DNA of 64,000 nucleotides from Rhyacophila brunnea (Eukaryota; Arthropoda; Insecta; Trichoptera; Rhyacophilidae): contig JAGYXB010001997.1 of NCBI GenBank assembly GCA_022495005.1, forward strand, positions 1 through 64,000. The letters run 5' to 3'. The notes below the pieces were generated by a model. That model searched no databases and was not told the origin of the DNA. It worked only from the letters and a program-made list of their open reading frames with translations. Position 1 is the stretch's first letter. Each line of letters starts with the position of its first letter. The translations under genes and the position numbers were made by a program. Shown piece after piece: positions 46,606 through 61,600 of this stretch.

Positions 46606-49600
46606 GTGAGGTGGCCGCATTTATTTTGTTATGATTACTAACCTTGGCGTCATAGGGAGATAGCTTTGCCAGTCATGTTGTGCGTCTGGCAAATGACAAA
46701 GGCGTGTTGCGAATTTTTAAACCTGTCTTCGCATCACGTTCTCGGACGAATCCGAAGGGCGAACGCGTTGATGATTATGGAGTCTTCTATTTCAGATTCG
46801 GAGACGCAGATTGGCTCGCCTGACGGGGGGCGGCAGCGACGCCCCCCCGTCGGCCGCCGCCGCGTCCAGGGAGTCGACGCCCGCGAGAGTCCTCCCGGCC
46901 GCGCCGATCGACAATTCGGCGCCACCGGACGACAACGGGCCTCATCCGGAGGAGCCTGAGGAAGAGCTCGGGGACCAGAATAGGAACCAGCTCCCGGACG
47001 CGGGGGAGGCGGATACCACCGCGGTGTCTAGAAAAACCAACTTGAAATCTAGTGGTTTAATCGTTTTAAAAAAATCAAACAGTTCAAGCCTGCTGGGAGG
47101 CATTCCGGATACAAAAATGTCAAATCTAACGCAAAACAGACGGTACAATAATATAAGTGGTATGAGTGACGAGTCCGTTCTCTTGTGTCAAGCGTCACTG
47201 GCGGCCGTGCCTCACGAAAACGTTAACACCACCTTGGACAATGACGCCAGTCTGCTGGGTGAGATAGGCCAAAGTGTTTTGAACAATGCCATCGCTGAAA
47301 CATCTGAGCAGGCGCAAGTGGGAGAGACATTTGCGCAGCCATCGCCCATGTGCAATGGGGAGGTCTGTTCGCCGAGCTGTTCGCGCTTACTCAGGGAAAG
47401 CTCCGTCAACATGGACATCGATGAGACTCCACCCTCGGACAAATTCTCATTTAGAGATAGCGAATCCGGCACTGAAACCATGGACGTATGTATAACTTTA
47501 TCATTATTTTTTAGTTACTTTAACTGTGTTCGTTGTCAGATTTTGGTGGAAACATAATAGATACCTACTTTTATAAAACTTATTCTATATAATGTACCTA
47601 GGCATTTTTATAGGCATACTCAATCATCAATTATTAGTCGTTAGGTATGTACTTTAATAATTAACATCATTTTTCAATATATTATAATAGGGAAAATATC
47701 TTGAGGAAAGGAAGAAGGAGAGAGAAATTGGTAATAATGCGGGGTTGAAAAAAATAAACAAAAGTGATTTTTAAATGTGGAATATGGTTTTTTTCACTAC
47801 AAAACATATTATTCATAGTTAAAACCAGTAGCGGCTCGTGAATAATATATCTGGGGGTGCTGCGGTTGATTAAAAATAAAAAAATTGTTTATTTGGATTA
47901 TATTTTACTATTAACATCAAAATTAAATATAAATTATTAATTATATTAATAATTAAAATAAAGAACTTTGCATAAATTGCTTGCAGAAATAAATTTTAAC
48001 AATGTTAATAAATCATTAAAGCTACATTTCTTTCCTTGCTGTCGTGTGCGTGCTCACGTGCGAACGCAGAAACGGCGAAATACTGTCGGAATGGCAGTAC
48101 CGACCAAAGCTTCCAACTGCGAGCTCCGCTCCCTGCCCTTCGACCACTTGAGCATATTCCATTAAAGACGGTACTGCATAAAATCATAAAGATGGTCACT
48201 TTCTGATATTAGTATTGCATGATAATTATTGAATGTATCGGTGTGCGGGCGAGCTTAATACACGCTTAAATAATATCGATATTTTCATATAATATACATA
48301 AATTTATGTATATTATAATATTACATTTTTCTCAATTTGTTTGGGGGTGCTGCAGTTCCGCAGTGCATATGGACGAACCGCCACTGGTTAAAACACTGAA
48401 AAAAATATCTGTCAGATATCCCTAATAACCACTTATATTAATAACATTTATTTTTGACATCCTTCGAATAGATTTGTTTTTATTTTAATTGCACACAAAC
48501 CATATTAAGTATTATTTTTATTTGTTTGGCATCATCAGCTGTTCATGTTCCCAGTGTGATGCGAAATTAAGGTCACTAATTACTAATGTCTATCAAATTG
48601 CAAACAGTTTGCTCTACTATTCAGAATGACATGTATTTCATTACATACTATCATTATTTTATTTATCATTATGCGATTATAGTTACCTACTGCAATATAT
48701 TGTTTGTACATTATAAGGTTAGGCAGTGACGTCCCTAGATAAAATGCCGCCCCATTTTTATATAGTATTTTTGTCATCCTTTCATGAGTCCAATATCTAA
48801 AAAATGTGTTGTATGGATACATTACTAACAAAATATCATTATTTGCAAACTGCACGTGTCGTTTCTGGTCACCAAGGATGTCGAAGGGCAACGGAAGTAA
48901 ACTAGATATCGCAAACCCAACAAAACCACCAGAATTTTTTTAAGGAAAGATATTTTCGTTATTACTATGTTTAGGTAGCTATTTCTATATATTCCAAATG
49001 ATTCTCCTCGATTTGCCGCCCTTCGAGTAACTGTCGACCTCAAGCGACGAACAATCTGCCTACCCCCACAGGACGTCACTGAGTTTAGGTATAGACCGCT
49101 TAACCATCAATATGCGTAAATATGATTTCTTCCCGTGCACAGGATGCAGATTTAATGTGTTCACAGTCTATGATTGCTATCGCTGTCTTTGTTTAGATCA
49201 CGCCTCATCATCATATTATATAGTCTTGTCTCGTTTTGGTGCCCCTCTCACTATCTGTTTTAATGCTGTACCATACAATACCAAGTTATATTGTAATTTG
49301 TAAATTAAAAATCGGCTCATCAGAATTTTCTAATAATTATATGCCAATGAAATGGTGATTTAAATTTGTAGATAATCTCCTGGGGATTTGTTTCAATTTT
49401 AAATGCCAATGCATTGACTATAACAATGGGCAAACAGCGTGCATTTTCATTTTTCGTGTACTATAAATGGTTAATTATACCAACGTAACATGTGGCCCAT
49501 AATGTTGAATTATTTTATAGAAGATATATCAAGAAAACATAAAATTACAGATGAAGGAATGAAGTTGCAAACAAGATGATAGTCCCAACACGTGGAAACA

Positions 49601-52600
49601 CATTCATTTGTGAACAAGCATTTTCTGCCGTTGGTTTTTAAAAGAATAAAGTTTCTCCTCGACTGACTGAAAAACCAACTGCATACTTCAATTCTGATTG
49701 GTTCTAAAGTGGATATAGATCACTTGGTTAAGGGAAAACAGCCACAAAAACGTTAAGCAGAGAGATATGTATAATATTATAGTGATCAGTGATACATTAA
49801 CGCGATGCATTTTGTTTTTATCCAATATAATTTTTTTGTTTCAGTTTAATTTTATAAATCATGTTCATTAAATATTACTGTATTTTTAAGGATTGAAATA
49901 ATAATATTTAATAAGCCCCCTATTTTCTCATAAATACTTTATTACACTATTGTAATACTAATATTTGAATATGGACCACATTATGTCTGTAAAGGTTGCC
50001 GACCCTGGACTAGAACATTGTTCATTTCTTTGGCGAATCACGCGTATTATTGTGGTGTTTCCTTTGTCAATAGTGGCATATTTGTATGGTACAATTTCAG
50101 GTGGAGGAGTGCGACGTGTCAGGCGGTGCAGGCCTGGAGCGAGGAGTGAGGGGTCGCACGGTGAGCGGAGCGGACATGTCTGAGGAACAGCTGCTTGCCG
50201 TAGCGGCCGCTGTACTGCACGTCTCCTGGGCTGATTACTGCCAAGGTGTGATAATTAATTTTCACAGTTTATATATGACATTATATACATACTTTGAAAT
50301 GTCTATTTCATGTAATCCAGCGATTCTCAAACTTTTTTATTGTTTTGTAAAATTTCAGGGTACCCATACTTAGTTGTCTCATATTAGGTTTAACAGAGTA
50401 GATTACAAAATCGACGGTACAGCCAATGGGGTAAATAAATAAATTATGTGATACTTTTGAAAATAATAATTTGTAATAAAATATTACAAATGCGTTCATT
50501 GCTTATTAACATTTATTAATAAACTAATGACAATAAGCATTTTAACATTGGATCCAGCTTACTTTATAATCTGTTTCTACTGTTTTGGTGACACCTCCAA
50601 AAAACCTTCCCAGGTTGTGCCAGCACTCCATAGCTTCGCCATATACATTCTGTGGATGATAAGTATTTAGCAGCCTTGTAGGCCAAGTTGCGACTCTTGA
50701 GGCATGTACCACGCAGCTGAACTCCGGGTCCAACGTCACATTTTTACCTTCATTGTGATAAGATAGTGTACCTATACTCTTTCCTTTCCCTGCCAGCAGG
50801 CAGACATAATACCTCACATTTTACCTGGCACCCGCCGCAAGCATCTTTTCTCGAAACTCAGTGCACAATTTCTCTGAGTGAGGTGCCATGACACCACGGT
50901 TAAGCCACATCGTCAAGAGTGCAAACATTTGGTTCTAACGGAGTACAGCGGGAACTCGGACGTTCTGAATTCTACAGCCTTTCCCCGTTTGGGTGGCGAG
51001 GTGTCATCGCGGCCATGTATCCATTGACCCTCTCCATATTTTATCGAACCGGATATTGACTATCTGTTTTTCGCTTTCAGGTTATGTTTTTTTACCCGAT
51101 GCAGCCGCTGCTGTCTCGGAGAATACAAATATGGGCACAGAAGAGATTGCGACCATAGCGCTGACGGAAGCGCTTCTCATGATCCTGGAGGGCGCGAATC
51201 CCTACAAGACAATGGGCCCCGCGGACAAGGAGGCGGAAGCCGCCGCCACTCCACAGGAACCAGCGCCAGTACCGGCGCCCCAAGATCAAGATATGGAGGC
51301 CACCGAACCGGATACATGCTCCCGTCCTGATGCAGCCCCGGCCGCACTCTCGCCGCCGCCGCCTCCTGTAGTGAATGCCGTTGCCTATTTGCTGCGCTGC
51401 TACTCAAATGTGGCGCTAGAGGAGAGACGCCATCCCAAGAAGAGCTCACTGCCTCCCCTGCGCGATCTGCTCGCAGAGCTCCGCGGCGTGCTTGTGCGAC
51501 ACCTGGCCCTGCTGCTGCGTGGACTTCTGACGGGCGAACCGCCGGCCCGCATCTCACCTCTCACCCCCTGTGTGCTGGCGGGCACGGCCCCACGGGGCCT
51601 CCTGCCTGAGCTAGCGGCGGCAGCGTATCCTGACGATGAGGCACTAGCAGCCATCTTTGTTCCCGTATTGCGGGGCGTGTCAGAAGCTATGCGGCGAGCG
51701 TCAGCAGCCGAGCGGGAGCACCTGCGGCCGCTGGAGGCGCTCGGCGAGCTCACGGAGATCCGCTGTGGTCCCGCCCACTCGGTGCGGCCCGTGGCGCGTC
51801 TCATGGCCGCCCTGCCCGACTTCTGCCCCGAACCGTGCACTTCGGTGCCCGGCCGAGAGACAGCCAAGACCAGCTTCCTGGGACCCTTCTTCTCCGTGTC
51901 CCTGTTCGCCGAGGAGAACCCCAAGCTGGCTGACAAGATCTTCGGGGGCGGGCGAGGACCCGCAGCCGACAAATCACTGGCCTTTGCGCTGCAGCAAGAC
52001 GTGGAGAACTCACGTGTGGTCTTGCACCGCACTTGCCACGCCCTATTGTTGAGTCCCGCCCGCAATCAGTTGCTGCAGTATTTCGCCTCTCTCCTCAAGC
52101 ACAACGACAAGCGTGCCCAACTGCAGTCCGAGGAAAGGGCGCTCGCAGGTCTTGCCTCTTTTACTATTATTATTACAGCATTTTCATCAACAGCCCACCT
52201 CCTTAAGTCTTTGCAATGCTATAGAGAAATCCACCTATCAAACTTGCCACTTTGACAACATGTTTTAAATTTTTTTATATTCTTCTAATCTGCATTAGAA
52301 CGTATTAAATAACATTAAATTTATAATTTTCAGTTCTAGGCAAAATATGTTAACGTTAAGAAAACGTTATTCTATTAAGATGGACTGTAATTGTTATATA
52401 ATGGAAAAATTGATTATTAAGACCAATGAACAAAGTAATCAAAACAAAACTTTAGAGTGGTCAACACAGAGGACATAAAAATTTCTGTAGTTACCAATTA
52501 TTCAAATAGTATACTAAAATCATTGCTTTTAAATGTAATACAGTTTGTATGAATCCCTCTCTCTAGGAGTTGACACATTTAAATATGGGGATGGAGGCTA

Positions 52601-55600
52601 TAAACTATTGTTTGTAGCTGCCATCTTTAAATTTTAGTGTAACATACACATCTGTTTGTGATTATTCATCTAAATATTCTAAATAATGATGGTTCAGCGT
52701 ACTTGGCTGCCTATTTGCTTTGAAGTTTGAATCCTGTTTCACACATGAATAGGAATGTGGGGGTGTGAAAACTGCTTCTAACACATTTTTAATATGTCAA
52801 TCGTATTCATTTAATCCTTAGCACCTCAATTGTTTCTTGTTTATAAATATTTTTTTTTCAGAATGACGAAGCACATGTAATAATAATTTATTAAGAAACG
52901 ACAATAGAATCTTGTACTTACAGCGGTTTGTTGATTTTTGGAATTTTGTTCACCCATACATAACCTTCTTATTCTTACTGTAAATACATTATTTCACCAT
53001 GAATTACCGCTGAGGGAATTACTCTTATGACAAGATTTGACGATTACAATAATTTCCAGGCGACGGCTTCATGCTGAACGTGCTGTCGGTTCTTCAGCTG
53101 CTGTCAGTGCGAATTAAACTGGAGAGGGTGGACCCTCTGTATCCCTTCCATCCAGCCGGCTTGGTCTCTGTTGCCAATGACACCCGCCTGTGGTTCGCCA
53201 ACCAAGAGGCCAGCGATTGGCTCGACAATCTCAGTCAGTAAATGTTCTCTTATCAGTCTTTTACCTGCGGGAAGTTTTTACTTTCTAAATAATAAATATC
53301 TATGAATTAATATATAGGTTCAGATTTCGTCAAAATAATTTCTTAGGCACTGTCGAATGTTAAATAACGATTTGAAATAATAATGAATTTGAAAATTAAT
53401 TTGTTATCATTGTCTTTATATTTGAATAATAGACTGTTGATATGGATCTTTACAGCCAAAACACACGGTGCGGCAGTTTGTGTGAAATTCTAGTGCCTCA
53501 TCTTGCCTCTTTGTTAATAATATTGTGTAAAATTGATATACAGTGGAATCTTGATTTTACATGTCCGGATTTCAGATTCTACCGCTGCGTGTAGTTTCTG
53601 TAGTCTTGCTTCATTTTAGTTCATTTGATTCCTAGTTTTACATTTATATTTCTGGCAATTTACATTTAAAATATTGACAATACAATTAAAAATCCAATTA
53701 ACGGCCCGGCCCGCCCACATGCTCGTCGTAGGTAAAAATTGAGTTTTTATTGTATTTTCAAACCATGATCCTGGACACTCCTTAAACGTTGTAGATAATC
53801 TATTAATATAATTTTGAAGCCTTATTATCCTTTATAGTTATTTTAAACATTTGATGACTGCATAAAGTATTTTTGTTACATAAAATAGTATTCTTTTAAA
53901 CCTCTCGCTCTAATGTTTTAGAATATAGTCATATTTCGGTACATAACTGTGCAGTGGTGTTAAGATTTTTTACATTTATTAATTTTTAAACGCATTTATA
54001 AAACCATTAGTATAATTTATCACGAGATAATTTTTGTAAAATATTCACGATAAAAAATATATTGATAATCTCTGTGATCCCAAATTTGACAAGAATTAGG
54101 CATTTTATTATTCAAAAATCGGCAAGATTAACACATTTGAAGATGATTCTAAAGATACTTATTATAAGCTATGTCTTTGACCATTCAAGTGTGATAAACA
54201 TCTTATGAATAATGATTGCTTTATAATAATTATTGACCTAAGAATAAGGTAGTGTTTTTTTGAAATACGCCATTTCTTTTGTCATTCCCCAGTGGTTAAG
54301 CTACAACATACGGCCGTAGCCATAAATTGACAAACTGTAATTGAAGTAGGGAGTAAAATGATATTGACGCGCGTGTTTGAACATCAATGTCCCCCCTTAA
54401 ATTGAATACATTGAAAAAAAACATGGAACATTTCAATTATGTTATGCATTGAAATGAATTCCAGACGCATGTGTGCATTCTATTTATAGACGTCTCGTCT
54501 GCAGTGCCCATGGCCAGATTTCATGTTCATGTTTTTTGTTTTCGCCCATTTAAATAATGTCTCGGCAAAGAAAACATAGCCGATTCAAGAGAAAAAGAAG
54601 ATTCTTAAAAAAGTGCAAGAACACGTTGACATAATATGCTCCAAACCACTATTTTTAGAATTGCAACTCAGAAATGGTGAACCTGCAGTATAGAATAATA
54701 TATTGAATGGAGGGAAAGTCTAGTAACTATGTTTCACCCATTTATCATTTACATCATTCAGATTGAACAGTAAAGCCCTCATTATCCAGACTAATGATTA
54801 CTATCCGACAACAAGAAATTCGGCTATAACAGGAAGTCACTGTGGTCACATATAGAAGACTTCTCAGTGACGTACCTGTCATGGCTGCAACGCATGCTAG
54901 AGGTAGAGGCGTGTTTAAATAATGTATCAGCTCTCCTTTTAGATGCGACTCTTTTTCTTCTTCGCAATAAACCAAAAGTTTACTAATAATAATTCAAACA
55001 CCACTCCTGATCGTTTTAGACATTTTTATTATTTAAAAAAAGCTTCAAATTACGTAAATTGATTGATCTGTACGCCACGGGAGCGTAAAATGAAATGATA
55101 AATTTGGGGGCGTTCCTCATTTGAAAACGGAAGTGGGGTTAGCTACACTGGAGGGGATTGTTAGTTCACAGTTTTAACACGTGGGTAAGTAGTTCTTGTT
55201 TGACAATAATCTGGGTAATGGAAAAAAACAAGAATATTTTTTTACTTCTGGAATACACGTTTTTTCATACCATTATTTAAATATCACAATAAATAAATGA
55301 ATGTCTTTTTTGAAGCACATGTAAGTTTATTTGATGACCATAATAAACTCAGGATATAACAACATAATAAATTATTACTAATTAACTCGACCCATTTGGT
55401 CCCTGTGTTTCAATCTGCGACCCACGCCTTCGTATTTGTACGACGATAGCTGCTCTACTAATTAGGCCAATGTGGCTTGCAAAAGTTGAAGACAATACTA
55501 TTATTAATTATTATTGATAGATTCAGAATGGTGATCAACTTATTCGTCCTTTGTTTTCAGATAAAAACCCTGCACATAGTTGGAAGGAGCCGAAATTTCA

Positions 55601-58600
55601 AACGCAGTGTTGGTTTTTGACATTGCACGCTCATCATATTGCGTTACTACCCGCTATTCAAACCTACCAGCGACGTATCAGGTAATTAATATAGTTATAA
55701 TAAGAGGCCGGATCATATGCAGTTGCATATTTAGCCCATTCTCACCGGTTATTGCATATTTTACCTAAAATCTAGCGATGATGCATATTTTCGCCATATT
55801 TTATATTTCGAGGCCATCAAAGGTGTAGTAAATGACTTTGATAGTGCAGAAGCTATGGCAGTTTGTCAGTTCAAGGAAGCATTTAACGATTATAGTATAA
55901 AAAAAACATAGCTGTGGTTAGCACTCATTTTTCCCGCATACCTGCGAATATTAAAAAGCTTGAAACTCAAGGTTTGGCGTTGACTGAATCTATTCAGTTA
56001 ATGAATAAAATTTTCCGAATGAACTCCGCATTGCTCGAGGTATTCTCGCCTAAACTTAGAGGAAACTTTGAAAACATTTTGAACAATAACCCAGGCTTTG
56101 AACCTTTGTGTCAAATTGATAGTTTTATTAATGGGACGGGTGAACATTTGCCAGAAACAATAAGTGCTAACATAGCACCCAAATTCAAATACATACTGCC
56201 CAGTTACCTCAGTGGATGTGGAACAGTCCTTTTCCACTTATAAATTATTTTGAGAGATCGAAGACACAATCTTACTACCGAACATTTGGAACAGTACCTG
56301 ATTGTTAACGTTTACAAGAGTAACAGAATGTTAAATAATTGTTAATTAATAATTATCATCGATTTGATTTTGAAATAAAAATACTAAAAATTAGTATCTT
56401 TTTATTATTTAATGTTGCATAGTTTGACACTTTTTAACACTTTTCATGCATATTTTAAGCATTTTTCATGCATATTTCAAGCTCTTTATGTTGCATATAA
56501 TCCAGTCTCTAGTTATAATCGACTGTTCTGAAGATGTGTTTATAGCCTGAAACAGTTGCCAACATAAATTACTTGGGTATAGTAGAATTAACAAAATAAA
56601 CTTTGTTTTATAACCATAATTAAGTTGTTTTTCTAATTATGTAAGTATTACTAGTACAGAAATATTGTTGTTTTTAGAACTCTGAGAGATCTTCAAAAGC
56701 TTATCGATGAAATGGTAGCAATGGAACCTCAATGGAAAAATATGGGGGTGGCTTCACGGAATCGAGAATTAATCAAGAGATGGGAGCAACAGCTCAAAAA
56801 ACTTACCAGGTGTGTTTTACCTTTCAATTTAAATTTTAATCTCCCAAACAAAAATATATACACTAAATTGTATTTATTCAAAAATTTTAAATTGGAGATT
56901 TCCAAAATTATTTTTTTGTCATATTTCATCGAATTTAAGTCCTCGCATCTATCTTCCAGCCGACTATATTCATGCCATGGCACGGAATTGCGAATTACAA
57001 TGGTAGTGCTAGTTATTGACTATCTTCTACAAACAGTTTACCGTATTGCATTCGAAGTATGAGCAATAGACAGCTCCAACATGCTTCTTCATTCTCAATG
57101 TGAGCAGAAGCTGCATGGTTCGCTCTCTTAACTCCTCATTACTCTCAAAGTTATACCACCGCACATCCAGTATCTGTCGCAAGTATCTGTTCTCAAAACT
57201 AAGTATACGTAGTAAGTAGAGCCTTCGGAGGGTAAAGCAGCACTGTCAGAATGCAAGTGTTGAATAGGCAGCATTTGGTTTTAACCGAGTACAGTCGTAA
57301 GGCACAGACATTCCGCGTAGAGCTGAATGTTGCTCCAGCCATTCGTATTCGGATAGTGAGTTCTTTTTGCAAAATGCCATCTCGCGTGATGTGCACCTCC
57401 AGGTATTTAAAGCTGTCGACACTCAATGTTTTGCCCATCACTAACCAGGGGATATCCGGATTAGGATACGTTCTTAGGGATAACTAGACCGGTTTTCTAC
57501 CTGGATGTGTGTGTGCGGACCAAATCGATGATGGCATCTCCACCAGACTTACACCCCGATTGACCTGTTGCATTGTCAAAATTACAAGAAGGTTTTCGAC
57601 AGCCAGCACATACAAATACATTGTGGAATACTATTTTTTTGCATGTCCTTTATAAACGGGGAGAGACTTTCCTGCTCTTTGCTGTGTTACTTGCATTTAA
57701 AAAGAAGTTGACTATATTTTCTTATTCAATTTTCAGATCTAAACAATGTGCAGGAACAGGACTATTGGAAGACTGTCTGATGCGAAGATCCCTTCAGTTT
57801 TACGGCTCAGTGGGAATTATGCTTTTAGACTTATTAGATCCTGATGGAAAACTTCGGAGGGGTGAACCTTCCAGCAATGTCACATTTGATAATAATTCAG
57901 ATCCGTTTAGTGCGCTGCCGGAATGGTATGTCGAGGATATTGCTGAATTCCTGCTTTTCGCGATGCAGTGAGTCAATTTTTAACAATTATATTGTATTGT
58001 CACAATATGTGTAGGAACAATAATATTATGTTTATGTCAACACATTGATGAATACCTTCTCTATATTGATGGATATGTTTGAAAGTGAATCTGTTAAAAG
58101 GTTACTAAGATTAAATTAGCTGTGTAACATTGCAAACAGTATGACAAGCGTACATTATAACCAAACGTGAAACTCAGATGTATCTGAGCCACTTATAATG
58201 CTGGATGCCCTTAGGCAACTTGCACTGGCATGGCTGCTCAATAATGCATTAGAAAAACTTATACCCCGTTTACACGTGCAAGGATTTACTGCTGACAGTA
58301 AGAAAATGTATGGTTAAACATGTATTATCCTGCAGTTGGCAAGATTGCATGCATGAATCAAAAAAGTTTGGAAGCTTCTGAATTTTCATGCGACAGGATT
58401 ATTTTGATCTAGTAGAACAATAGTGGCGCGGACCTGCCGGCAAAACACCGAACTGTGAATGAATTTTCAGATTGACCGATTTTCACTACCTGTCAAATAG
58501 TACAAAATAGCACCATAAAATGACAGCATCGCATCTCGCTTACTCTTGAAGAATGAGATTGGAGAGACAGTCAGTACTTTTACGTGTAAACAGTTATTGT

Positions 58601-61600
58601 CACAATAGTTTAAAATAAGCACTATTGCCGCCAGTAAATGCATGCAAATGTACAGGCGCTATTATGCAAGATGCCAACAGCAGCGGCACAATATTTACTA
58701 AACTTTTACAACTGATATCATTGTAATGTAAGAATTGGCACTCAAAAGGGATTCACTATTAATACTAGCAGAATGGGCCTACAAATATATTTTTTTTTTT
58801 AACAAATAAACTAGGCATAATAAAAATATATAGCTACAAGTTTTTAGCAAGCCACGGTAATCAGCACCTAAATTGTTTCGCAATATGTTATTGTTATAAT
58901 ATCAAAATGTGACAACTTGTTTCAGATATATCAGAAAGGTGGTATTAGACTACATGGAAGACTCACTGTTGACTTGGCTGTTGGTGGCCGTGTGCAATGG
59001 CCACCGAATCAAAAACCCGTACCTGGTGGCTAAGATAATCGAAGTGCTGTTTGTGATCGACCCGGCCATCTCCCTCCGCACAGAAAACATTTACACGCGA
59101 GTGATGGCTCACCCTGTATCGCAGAGCGCCCTACCCAGTGCCCTCATGAAGTTCTACACGGAAATCGAAACCACCGGACAGAGTACAGAATTCTACGACA
59201 AATTCACCATTAGGTATAATTTCGTGCAATAGTACAGTATATTTATAGGTAGAAAAAAAGTATACATGGATGTCACATGGCAATATTGATATAATTCTTA
59301 AGATGCAATTTAAAAAACAGTATTTTCCATACCTGACAAGGTACACTAATATTTGAAATATTCTTTGTAAAGAGCCCACACAGAGTGTAGCAATAGCAAT
59401 ATTGCATAATACAGTAAAACCCCGTTAGTAAGAACCCAGTTAAATCGAAATTCGTCATAATTCGAAAATATCACGGAAAAAAAGTGCCCTGAACATTATT
59501 TTCATATAATGGTTTTTGACCCAGACAACAATGCAACATTCCATAAATCAAAAAAATCATATTTATTATTGGAAAAAATCTGTTACATTTCAGAAGTCCA
59601 GCTTTGTTTGACACATGGTAAGATTATTTATTGCTTAGCAATATAAGCACTGCCCGGGGCCGAATTTAGGGTATTGTGTGAACTTATTTGTTTTATATTC
59701 CGTTTTTTTCCGTTCTATTTTTAGATAACATGTACAAATGCCTCAAAGTAATATGTGATCGTTTATTATATAATGAAACATGCAACTGATCATTAAAAAT
59801 TGTAATTACAACTTTTCGTGAGCATGGAGAAATACTTTCAAAAGTTACAAAAGTGAAATATAAAATAGGTAATGATTATGTTTTTCCAACAAATACTACG
59901 ATTTTGACCACAAATATGGAAAAATCAGTTAACCTGAGTAGTGGACAGGCGCAAATATTTGAATTGTATATTTTTTATTGTTTTATGGTTCCATAATTTT
60001 TTCGGCTTACCATTAATTATTTTTCAGTACCATTTCGAAATTCGCCGCAATATGTATATTTTCCATTTATGTTTTCAAATATTCGTGACGGTGAAAATTA
60101 TTTAGATTATGTAGTGTTTCTAAAAATATTTTATTTAAACCCACGAAAATTAAATATAAGGTACTTAATTCTTTCTAATTTGTAATCATTTGCACCATTT
60201 ATGTACTTATCTAACTTGATTATCGTTGATTTACACTTTATTCTATTTTCCGAATGCAACATTCAATTTTTTCTGTAGGTATTTATTTATACAGTGAGAA
60301 ATAAAACAAATAAGATTATTCCAATAATAATTGCTTAATACGGCCTAGATGAACAATCTCAAAAATCGCATACCTAATACATATATTATTAAACTGTGAT
60401 ATCTATGCAGCTATAAAATAAATAATATAATATAATTGACACTTATAATATTTCAAAATGGCAGAGTCCAAACATGTATTGTATATCAATTTCCAGATAC
60501 CACATAAGCATAATTCTGAAAGGCATGTGGGCGAGCCCGATCCACAAACAGGCGATAGTTCGTGAGTCCCGCTCTGGCGAACAGTTCGTCCGGTTCATCA
60601 ACATGCTGATGAACGACACCACTTTCTTGCTGGACGAGTGTCTGCAGTACCTCAAAAGGATCCATGAGACACAGGAGGCCATTGCCGACACGGAAGCGTG
60701 GGGCCGCCTCGCTAATGACCTGCAGCAGTCCCGCACCAGGGCGCTCGTGCAGGACGAGAGGCAGTGCCGCTCTTACTTGACTCTCGCCAGGTGACTTATT
60801 TTTACTAATGAATGCATATTATTTTGTCAATTGATTTTATATACAGGACGCGTCCACGATGAACAAATGGTGGTGTCGACTTTTAATGCCACAGCTCGCG
60901 GTGTGAATAATGTGTCTGGAAAATTAAAATGTATGTTTTGGATCATGAGCGCGAACCTGGTTGATGGAACAAAGTGCCATCAACCATTTTTCTTTAAAAA
61001 ATGTATTTAGAAACCTCTTCAGAAGGTGACCAAAACCGACATGGCGACATGGACAAAACCGGATTGTGGAGGATAAAAAATTGTATTCAGAAGCAAGACG
61101 CCACTGCCTGGTGATTCCGGATATCCGTTTTCACCTCAACAATTTATAACTTCATAGTTTTTGATCTGGTTTCAAAGATATAACCAGAATTAATTAGATA
61201 ATAGTTTTCATTGGTCTATTTTTATAGTATGTAATTGTATTTAATTTTCGTTCCTATCAATATTGGGGAAGAGTTATTGTAATCGAATGAACAATATATT
61301 TTCTTATATTTTACATTGACTGCTGACTAGATAATTACATTTTCATTTTAATTACCACATTTAAATAGCATGCTAATTATATTGAATGGCCACCTTAATC
61401 ATTACGTAATCGTTCTTTAGCGTCCAATGTATTAATTAAGATCCGCCATAAATGGTGCACATTAAACTTTGTCACTCATATGTATTTATTTTCATTGAAA
61501 TGAGACTACATTTTACAGATGGTGTTGGTTGGTTTTACATAACTTTGGATATTTTATAGATAGAATAATTTTTTTTATCTATTCTAGTAAACAAATACAA

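Larger units (their letters stand above)
47486..50100 (+). other. UBE4B intron 2, with three hAT remnants
   Basis: A 2.6-kb intron holding two hAT MITEs with target duplications (47826-48386 and 48724-49081) and a hAT transposase relic (49480-49710). No exon is supported in it. Confidence 0.8.

Noticed and set aside
48005..48165. Short coding-like frame in the hAT MITE of UBE4B intron 2
   Set aside because: It lies within a non-autonomous element with target duplications and no splice sites; no domain.
51400..52065. 221-codon minus-strand frame inside UBE4B exon 4
   Set aside because: It is antisense to a conserved exon, with biased Ser/Arg/Ala composition and no domain; a by-product of high GC.
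53234..53238. Alternative donor GTAAAT for UBE4B exon 5
   Set aside because: It would leave phase 2, which breaks the frame into exon 6; GTCAGT at 53234 keeps the conserved reading.
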